Translations under genes and position numbers: made by a program
Shown: piece by piece, positions 56,789 to 64,000 of the stretch
How the letters are laid out: every line of letters begins with the position of its first letter
Numbering within the stretch: the first letter of the stretch is position 1
Assembly (NCBI RefSeq): GCF_004799145.2
Contig: NW_021635484.1
Span: 248,001-312,000, forward strand
Length of the DNA stretch: 64,000 nucleotides
Reading direction: 5' to 3'
Source: Neltuma alba
Lineage: Eukaryota; Streptophyta; Magnoliopsida; Fabales; Fabaceae
Notes under the pieces: model-generated
The model's database searches: none
What the model was told of the DNA's origin: nothing
Seen by the model: the letters and a program-made list of their open reading frames with translations, nothing else

Positions 56789-59086
56789 CTATAAGCATTC
56801 TATGCATATAAATTGCATCAAGACATTCATAAACATAATTTACAACATAGGAAAATTATACATTGTACATAATCTCATTCATTAACATCAATAATTCTCC
56901 ACTTTCTCTTCCTTGCTTCTCATGCCATTATTGCCCATCATTGATTAACCTAAACGGTTGGTTAGGGAGGGGGCGAGATTTGGAAGAATCTTTATAGCAA
57001 ACAATATCACATTAAGCATGCTAGATGGATGCTAATGCACTATACGTAACTTGTTTATTCTCTTGTTAATTAGTGACATATTAGCATGCTCAAAGCTATC
57101 TTGTGATGCATAGCCATGGAGACGTAATCTACTCATCATAAATAGTAATTAAAGTAGCCAAAACATGTCAAATAACATTCAAATAACATGTACATAGTAA
57201 TACACAAGCATACAACATCAAGCAATGACAATAGCTAAGTTCTCTACCTTGAACTTCAAGCTTTCCTCTTGTTTTTCTTTTGATTCCCTTGACTTCCCAA
57301 CCATATGTACCTTCAATCAGCAACATCAAACATCATCTTTGATGTTCCAGAGTCCTAAACATAGTCATATTGATCATATAATCTATTAGGACTAAAAGTT
57401 TATATAAAGTTCAAGACTAAGCTTCTTGAACTTAACCCTTTTCTCTAAATTTTTGGATTAATGTTCTAACTTTGTAAAAATTATTCTATTAGGCTAATCC
57501 TACACAATTTTGCCCAAGAAACCCAAATATAAGTTTAGATAATGAAAATCTAACTCCTTCCCCAAAAATCAGTTTGGCCGAACAGGGGTTTATAACTCCA
57601 AAAATTCCAACTTTAATTCTAATGCTTCTAATGCTTGTTCTTTAGGTTTACCCTATACTATTTTTCATTTTAAACACAATGGAAGTATCAAAGCTATGAA
57701 AATCTCATCCTAGGGTATCGACCTCATGTTGGATGAACGATACCCTTCCTTAAACAATCATGAAATCTTTTAAGCAACAACTCAAAACTACTTGAAACAA
57801 CCTTGAATCAATAGGTTTTAACTAGATATAACATCAAACCTTCTACCCCTTAACCTTATACATTTTGGTCAGCACCAAAGCCTAAGGGAAACAACATTTT
57901 CCAATTGTCCAAACCAAAAAAACTAAGCAAGAAACAATACAAATCAACTTACTAACCTTAGATCCAAGTTTAGGTAGATGGTTTCCTCTTGATTGATCTT
58001 CAAGAATCAAAATGGCAAGAGTTTTCCTTCTTATTCTCCATCTTGGCTGAAAATGTCAAGGAGGGAGGAATTATTTATAGCCAAAACTTTAGCTTGAATA
58101 GACCAAATGGTCCTTGGTGGCTAATAGAAAGAGTAAAGGCAATCTTGGAACTTCAAGTGCACTTTTGCATCATCATTACATCATCTTCTTGCATCATTTT
58201 TACATCATTCTTCTAGAAGGAGCCAAGTGTCACAAATTTGTTGGAGGAGAAGGGAGATTAAATCTAGCCATTAGATCAAAACTTAATTCTTAAGTTTCCT
58301 CCAAATTTACTTGGCCCACATTTCTCTAACTTTCTTAACAGCTTTCAGAGCTCAAAAAATTCTTCTGTTTGCTCCATAAATTTTTTTTTATTCAAAATAA
58401 TATCTATAAATTTTCTCAAGCTATAACACTCCCTGTAAGCCCCAATTAAAAATCATTTATTAAAATCCCCTTTTTATCGGCATAATCGGCTTTTTAATTT
58501 ATTAAAGCTATTCCACTTGTCTTTTGGTTATAGGACTAATTTTATAAATTATTAAAATCTTTCAATTATTTAGTCTCATTTTTGCATGCATTTTTTAGGT
58601 CTCTTGCTATTTTAGATCATTACCTCAAACAGTGTATTTTTTACTAGTCATAACCTCATAAATTCCATTTAAATTGCCTAAGGGGTATTTTTGTCATTTC
58701 TCTTTACAAAAGAGTCTTACAATATTATTTCCCATTTTCTGAGATTTTCTTAAAATTTTTTGTTTACTTTTCATTTTTACCCTTAATGGCTGTAACTCTT
58801 TGAATTTACGGTTTTGCCCCTGCCTGGGCTCAATCATAAAACTATCTCTTTGAGGCTTCTAGCTTAACCATTGGCCTGCATCTAGCCTCTTTCCTCTTTC
58901 TAGGCCCTCGAGACTTTACTGAAGCCTCTAGCTTTGGTTATACTTTAGGCCCTTTTTACTTTATACTTTGGTTATACTTTGAGGCTTCCTTTCTCATCTT
59001 CGAGATTATTGCTCAAAAAGGGCTTAGTAGCCTACCTTCCTTAGGCTACTTTTAGGGCTCCTAGGCCTTAAAATTGAGATGTGACA
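56789..59086 (-). mobile_element. Tekay LTR, minus strand, lacking its 3' end
   Basis: On the minus strand it starts at 59086 (TGTCACATCTCAATTTTAAGG), with TATA at 58072-58079. It lacks the last ~650 bp, ending at 56789 against a plus LTR. No target duplication can be tested. No gene was seen. Confidence 0.8.
58072..58079 (-). promoter_or_regulatory. TATA box of the 56789-59086 LTR
   Basis: TATAAATA on the minus strand after TTTGGC, about 1 kb from the LTR start at 59086. Confidence 0.55.
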
Positions 59087-59602
59087 GGGGTTCTCTACAT
59101 GATCGCATATAAATGACAGTTTGCAAAGTGATGCAGAAGTAACTTTATACCCTGGATGTTCTACGTATACACGGTTGATAGCTGTATTGAAATTATTCAA
59201 TTTAAAGGCAACTAATAGATGGACAGATAAAAGTTTTTATGAAGTTACTTTAATTGTTGGGTGATATGCTTCCAGCAGATAACGTTCTTACAAATAGTGT
59301 CTATTAGCAAAGAAAATCTTATCTCGGATGGGAATTGGCTACGAAAATATACACGCCTATCCTAATGATTGCATATTATACAGGAAAGAGTATGCTAATC
59401 TTAGTGAGTGTCCAAAATACGGATCTTCATGATATAAAGTGAAGCAGAACAGAGATAGTGATGGTGATACTAATAAGACAACTAAAGGGCAACCTTTAAA
59501 AGTACTATAGTATCTTCCGATAATACCATGATTCAAAGGTTTGTTTGCTAATACAATAGAGGCAAAAAAGTTGATATGGCATATTGATGAGAAAATATTA
59601 GA
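59087..59602 (+). pseudogene. CACTA transposase (TNP2 type) fragment
   Basis: Translated pieces match the TNP2 transposase: LKATNRWTDKSFYE (about 59199-59240), MLPADNVL (about 59269), AKKILSRMGIGYE (about 59308), YPNDCILYRKEYANLSECPK (59357-59416), YLPIIP (about 59511) and FANTIEAKKLIWH (about 59544-59582). Stops fall where the family has Arg or Trp (near 59430, 59508 and 59530), each explained by one C-to-T or G-to-A change; at least one frameshift lies near 59300. TNP2 binds the ends and cuts out CACTA elements. The fragment is in the same orientation as the CACTA left end at 51124 and may belong to it. It is cut at 59603 by the copia element. Confidence 0.85.
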
Positions 59603-61140
59603 TGTGAAGGGAATTGAAAGACGACGCGCAGCGGAAAAACAACTCGAAATTTTAAGACTTTCAACCCCTTGCCCGGATCTACCGATCGCGTTTAAGTTAG
59701 GTAGTAAGAAGCATTACCTTCGGTGTTCGATTTTCTGGTGACTCGATGATTCGGCCGTTCAGGATGCTTCTGCTCGCCTCCTTCGTCGTTCGAAGTCGAC
59801 AACTCCGGTCGGCTTCCTCTACTAGTATCCACACTAGTAGCCCTCAACCTCGAACGGCGTGCTAGCACCTATGCCCGTCCAGGGTTTTCAAAATCCGTCC
59901 TCTCTCCTCTCTTAGGCCGTCTCTTATCTGTCAGTTCTCTCACTCTTAAACCCTAGCTCCTCATATCAAATATATAGGATGCTATATAGGTTTAATTAAT
60001 AATATTTAATTTCGAAATTAACTCTAAATTAATTCCGAAATTAATACAATATCAAATATTGCCTAATCAGATAAGAGAACAATTAAATAAATATGGTTTA
60101 AATTAAATCCGTCTCACAGATTTAATTCACTTATTTATTTAATAAAGAGATGACGGAATTTATATATTTAATTTATCCTTATAAATTAATATCTCTTATA
60201 TTTATATATATATACGAATTTATATATATATATACACGTCCACCCTATTTATTCATTGAATCTGGACATATCTTAGATTCAATGAATCTGGACATCATAA
60301 CTCGTGTTGGGCTATTTTGTGTGCGACCCTGTAGGCCCATATGAAGTTGGCAGTGGGCCATTAACTATAATGACTCACAAGTCGTAAGCGGTCTCTAGCA
60401 AGACATCACGACTACCCAAAACATATGAGGATCATTGAACGATGCAACCTTTCATACAACCATATCACGTCCCTTTTGTCACACGACATTTTGGTCATGG
60501 ATGAGGCATGGAGAACGTCATCCTCCTATTCATGACCGTTACTTTCTCGATCCCTGAGTAGTCTGAGTATAGAAACGGAACTACCTTTCCATTATAGTAT
60601 GGCCATACATTTCTCAGACTCACTCATCGAGGGGCCCAGTAATGTCTCTCTACGAATGTGAGGGACAAATTCCATCTTGACCATTCACATTCCTCCGCAT
60701 GAAAAACCACTAAGCCTGAACATAGTCTTTATGATCACTCGGTCAAAAGTGACTTTTGACTAGGTCAAAGCTAAGCGTTTCTCATGTAGGAATCCATGAT
60801 GATCTCAGGTCAAAGGGCATAGTGACGTGGTTTGTATATGAGAGAAGCTTATGACTTAACCCATGCAGCTCTCTCATAGCGGGTCGGTCCAACACCTTGT
60901 ACTCTTACATGTGCCTATGACTTTAATTTATATCTCTATATATCTTTAAAGTCATACTGGTCTTATTTCATCTTTGCTCCCACATAGATGACCGACCAGG
61001 GACATTTAGGATAAACCATGAGTTATCCAAGGATAGTCATCACAGTAAACATGCAAATAATATGATAACGTAATTAATAAATTCATAAATTAACAATGTT
61101 CAAAACAGAATGATTGGCCCCTAGGGCACAATTTCCAACA
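59603..61140 (-). mobile_element. 3' LTR of the copia element, 1538 bp
   Basis: It starts at 61140 (minus) TGTTGGAAATTGTGCCC, and its other end reads TGTGAAGGGAATTG on the plus strand, a slightly altered form of the solo LTR end. Content is nearly identical in reverse to 36121-37648. Confidence 0.92.
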
Positions 61141-61152
61141 TCCTCCCACTTG
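61141..61152 (-). other. Polypurine tract of the copia element
   Basis: On the minus strand CAAGTGGGAGGA is directly followed by the LTR TGTTGG. The pol stop codon (61155-61157) ends only a few bases before it, so there is almost no 3' untranslated internal sequence. Confidence 0.9.
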
Positions 61153-61154
61153 CA

Positions 61155-63971
61155 CTAGGTACAATCATTAATTTGTCTAATTCCCATTGACCTAACATGA
61201 CGCTCATGCTTTGCTTGCACAAGCGGCTTTGTTAGAGGATCAGCAACATTGTCTTCTCCTGCTACTTTGCATATTTTTATATCACCTCTATCGTTGATTT
61301 CTCTGATGAGATGAAATCGCCTGAGTATATGCTTGGTCCTTTGATGTGACCTAGGCTCTTTGGCCTGTGCAATAGCACCGCTGTTGTCACAGAACAAAGT
61401 TATTGGATCTGAGATGGTAGGTATCACCCCAAGTTCAGTAATGAACTTCCTTATCCAAACTGCTTCCTTAGCTGCATCAGATGCTGCTATATACTCAGCT
61501 TCCGTTGCAGAATCCGCTATAGTGCCCTGCTTAGAGCTCTTCCAGCTTACTGCTCCATTATTCAGGAGGAATATATATCCTGATTGCGATTTACTGTCGT
61601 CCTGGTCAGTTTGGAAACTTGCATCTGTGTAACCAGTTACACAGAGCTCATCATCCAATCCACCATAGACCAAGAATAAGTCCTTAGTCCTTCTTAAGTA
61701 CTTAAGGATATTCTTGACAGCAGTCCAATGGCCCTCACCAGGGTCCTGTTGATATCTGCTAGTCATACTTAAGGCAAACGAGACATCCGGTCGAGTACAT
61801 AACATGGCGTACATGATAGATCCTATGGCCGAGGCATATGGAACCTTACTCATGCGACCTCGCTGATCAGGTGTACTAGGACACAAATCCTTGCTGAGGT
61901 GAATACCATGAGACATGGGTATAAAACCCCTCTTTGATTCCTGCATACTGAACCTATGCAGTATTTTGTCTATGTATGTGCTCTGACTTAGTCCTAGAAG
62001 TCTTTTAGATCTATCTCTATAGATCCTAATTCCTAGGATGTAGGTGGCTTCACCCAAGTCTTTCATTGAGAAAGACTTTCCTAACCAAGACTTGACAATT
62101 TGCAAGGTAGGAATGTCATTCCCAATAAGTAGGATGTCATCGACATAGAGTACCAAAAACACAACTGTGCTCCCACTAACCTTCTTGTACACACAAGGTT
62201 CATCAGCATTTTGAAGAAATCCAAACCCTTTGACTACTTCATCAAAACGATGATTCCAACTCCGAGATGCTTGCTTCAATCCATAAATGGACCTTTGAAG
62301 TTTGCACACCTTACCAGAGTCCTCAGAACGCACAAACCCTTCAGGTTGTGTCATGTACACATCCTCAAGTAGCTTTCCATTAAGGAATGCTGTCTTGACG
62401 TCCATCTGCCATATTTCATAGTCATAATATGCTGCAATGGCAAGGAGGATTCTGATTGACTTGGCCATTGCAACTGGGGAAAAAGTCTCATCATAGTCCA
62501 CACCATGAGTTTGATTAAATCCTTTTGCAACCAGCCGTGCCTTGTAGACATTTACATTGCCATCCATGTCGGTTTTCTCCTTAAAAACCCACTTGCACCC
62601 GACGGTTTTTACACCTTCAGGCGGATCGACTAAGGTCCAAACCTGATTGTCGTACATGGATTGCATCTCAGACTTCATGGCATTAAGCCATTTTTCAGAG
62701 TTTGGTCCCACTATAGCCTCTTGATAGGTGGTCGGCTCATTATGCTCAATGAGCAACACATCACGATTGTCAGAAATCAGAAATCCATATCTCTGAGGCT
62801 GAAACCGTGCCCTATTAGATCTCCGTGGACCTTGCGTGACTTGAGGAGTCTCAACAACTTGTTGTGAGTTATCTCCGATTTCCACCTGTAGGTCTGTGGT
62901 GTCTTGTGGCTCTCGAACTTCTTCGAGCTGTACCTTGCTCCCACTGGTTCTTTTAGAGATAAACTCTCGTTCGAGAAAGATACCATTTCTGACAACAAAC
63001 ACTTTGTTATCGGTGGGGTTGTAGACATAGTATCCCTTGGTTTCCTTAGGATATCCCACAAAAAGGCACTTTGAGGATTTGGGCGCTAATTTATCTGAGG
63101 CTTGTTGCTTAACATAGACCTCACATCCCCAAATCTTGAGAAAAGACAAACTAGGTTTTCTCCCAGTCCATATCTCATAGGGAGTCTTTTCAACTGCCTT
63201 AGATGGAACACGATTCAGTGTGAACGCAGCTGTCTCTAGGGCATGGCCCCAAAAGGACGGTGGAAGATCTGTTCGACTCATCATGGATCGAACCATATCT
63301 AATAGTGTTCGATTCCTCCGTTCAGAAACACCATTCCATTGTGGTGTTCCTGGAGGAGTCAATTGTGAGACTATCCCACAACTCCTAAGATGATCAATGA
63401 ACTCTTGGCTCAAATATTCACCACCCCGATCAGATCGAAGGGCTTTAATTGTTTTGCCAAGCTGGTTTTGTACTTCATTTTGAAATATCTTGAACATTTC
63501 AAAAGACTCGGATTTATGTTTCATCAGATAGATGTACCCATATCTGCTAAAATCATCTATAAATGTGATGAAGTACGAATAACCTCCTCTGGCATTTGTA
63601 TTCATCGGTCCACACACATCTGTATGTATGAGGCCCAACAAATCTGTGGCCCTCTCACTGTGCCCAGTGAAAGGTGACTTAGTCATCTTTCCTAACAAGC
63701 AAGACTCGCAAGTATCATATGATTCAAAATCAAATGAGTTGAGAAATCCATCTTGATGGAGTTTAGAAATGCGTTTCTCATTTATGTGGCCTAGACGACA
63801 GTGCCAGAGGTATGTCGGATTCAAATCGTTTGGTTTGACCCTTTTGGCAGTTATGTTATAGATATTTCCATGATTGAGTTGTTCTAAATTCAATATATAA
63901 TGATCACCATGCAAATCACCATGAGCATAAAAAATCATTACGATAAATAGAACATCTACCATTCCCAGCAA
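61155..63971 (-). CDS. pol: Copia polyprotein: integrase, reverse transcriptase, RNase H (5' part missing)
   Basis: 938 codons are open to a TAG at 61155-61157. Zinc-binding GAG-pre-integrase region: H57, H62, C88, C91. Integrase catalytic residues: D118 (HTDVCG), D181 (RSDRGGEY), E217 (GVSERRN). RT at about 440-690 has ARLVAKGF, QMDVKTAFLNG, SIYGLKQASR and the catalytic YVDD (609-612). RNase H has D783 (YTDASF), E824 (SATEAEY), D862 (CDNSGAI) and D911 (NVADPLTK). All catalytic residues are present, with no internal stop, so these enzymes may still work. The listed start (a TTG) is not real. Upstream coding continues toward the window edge in another frame, with a one-base shift in a T6 run at about 63931-63936. 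Gag and protease lie outside the window. Confidence 0.93.
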   Translation of the reverse strand: MLGMVDVLFIVMIFYAHGDLHGDHYILNLEQLNHGNIYNITAKRVKPNDLNPTYLWHCRLGHINEKRISKLHQDGFLNSFDFESYDTCESCLLGKMTKSPFTGHSERATDLLGLIHTDVCGPMNTNARGGYSYFITFIDDFSRYGYIYLMKHKSESFEMFKIFQNEVQNQLGKTIKALRSDRGGEYLSQEFIDHLRSCGIVSQLTPPGTPQWNGVSERRNRTLLDMVRSMMSRTDLPPSFWGHALETAAFTLNRVPSKAVEKTPYEIWTGRKPSLSFLKIWGCEVYVKQQASDKLAPKSSKCLFVGYPKETKGYYVYNPTDNKVFVVRNGIFLEREFISKRTSGSKVQLEEVREPQDTTDLQVEIGDNSQQVVETPQVTQGPRRSNRARFQPQRYGFLISDNRDVLLIEHNEPTTYQEAIVGPNSEKWLNAMKSEMQSMYDNQVWTLVDPPEGVKTVGCKWVFKEKTDMDGNVNVYKARLVAKGFNQTHGVDYDETFSPVAMAKSIRILLAIAAYYDYEIWQMDVKTAFLNGKLLEDVYMTQPEGFVRSEDSGKVCKLQRSIYGLKQASRSWNHRFDEVVKGFGFLQNADEPCVYKKVSGSTVVFLVLYVDDILLIGNDIPTLQIVKSWLGKSFSMKDLGEATYILGIRIYRDRSKRLLGLSQSTYIDKILHRFSMQESKRGFIPMSHGIHLSKDLCPSTPDQRGRMSKVPYASAIGSIMYAMLCTRPDVSFALSMTSRYQQDPGEGHWTAVKNILKYLRRTKDLFLVYGGLDDELCVTGYTDASFQTDQDDSKSQSGYIFLLNNGAVSWKSSKQGTIADSATEAEYIAASDAAKEAVWIRKFITELGVIPTISDPITLFCDNSGAIAQAKEPRSHQRTKHILRRFHLIREINDRGDIKICKVAGEDNVADPLTKPLVQAKHERHVRSMGIRQINDCT

Positions 63972-64000
63972 TGGAAGTATAACCTTCCTTATCCAAATAA

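Larger units (their letters stand above)
59603..64000 (-). mobile_element. Angela/BARE1-like Ty1-copia element, 5' part outside window
   Basis: On the minus strand: integrase, RT and RNase H (63971-61155), polypurine tract (61152-61141) and 3' LTR (61140-59603). Gag, protease, primer site and 5' LTR lie beyond 64000. The copia order (integrase before RT) is clear. It was inserted into the CACTA transposase at 59602/59603; the left flanking word is TTAGA (59598-59602). Confidence 0.93.

Noticed and set aside
59541..59741. 66-codon ORF as one protein
   Set aside because: It fuses the TNP2 fragment with the end of the inserted copia LTR; the second half is not coding.
63971..63971. Position 63971 as the true start of the copia polyprotein
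   Set aside because: The codon is TTG, not ATG, and coding similarity continues upstream in another frame to the window edge; the gene starts outside.

Overview
The window is a block of transposable elements from a flowering-plant nuclear genome. I found no host gene, tRNA gene or rRNA gene. The evidence for a plant is the set of element families: Tekay/Del-type Ty3-gypsy chromoviruses with LTRs of about 2.6-3 kb, an Athila-type gypsy element with an Asp-tRNA primer site, an Angela/BARE1-like Ty1-copia element, and a CACTA DNA transposon. The species cannot be named from sequence alone. Nearly all short ORFs are chance ORFs in AT-rich LTRs or pieces of decayed gag-pol genes.

Layout. 1-2634: minus-strand LTR running off the left edge. 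2635-9413: 5'-truncated plus-strand Tekay element (Tk-a) with decayed RT/integrase, its 3' LTR, and an Athila-type solo LTR in its coding region. 9414-13920: three LTR fragments in mixed orientation. 13921-23482: minus-strand Tekay element (Tk-b) with both LTRs, primer site, polypurine tract, decayed gag, protease and integrase tail, but no RT. 23823-51123: Tekay element Tk-c, whose body is split by a 21-kb insertion. That insertion, 29301-50405, is Tekay element Tk-d. It holds the Athila-type element (32094 to about 44945), whose 5' LTR holds a solo LTR (33331-39359), which holds two more solo LTRs (34467-35996 and 36121-37648). The 3' LTR of Tk-d holds another solo LTR (47634-49940). From 51124 a CACTA element begins. 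Its end and a transposase fragment (59087-59602) are separated by Tekay LTRs. From 59603 to the right edge lies a minus-strand Angela-like copia element with an intact 938-codon integrase/RT/RNase H frame.

Several insertion junctions are exact, with 5-bp target-site duplications: GTAAG, GTGCT, CTATG, CATTA, CAGTT, TTATC and TATCC/TATCT. These give a relative order of insertion. The copia element and its solo LTR look youngest; the Tekay and CACTA bodies are old and carry many stops.

The most unusual structure is a repeated GC-rich palindromic box (consensus TTCGCCGCGGCGAA) in AT-rich surroundings. Boxes come in pairs about 22 bp apart, and pairs recur every 71-73 bp. The arrangement is found in Athila-type LTRs, in the Athila leader, and in a different LTR family directly upstream of its TATA box. 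It looks like a cis-regulatory module shared between element families.
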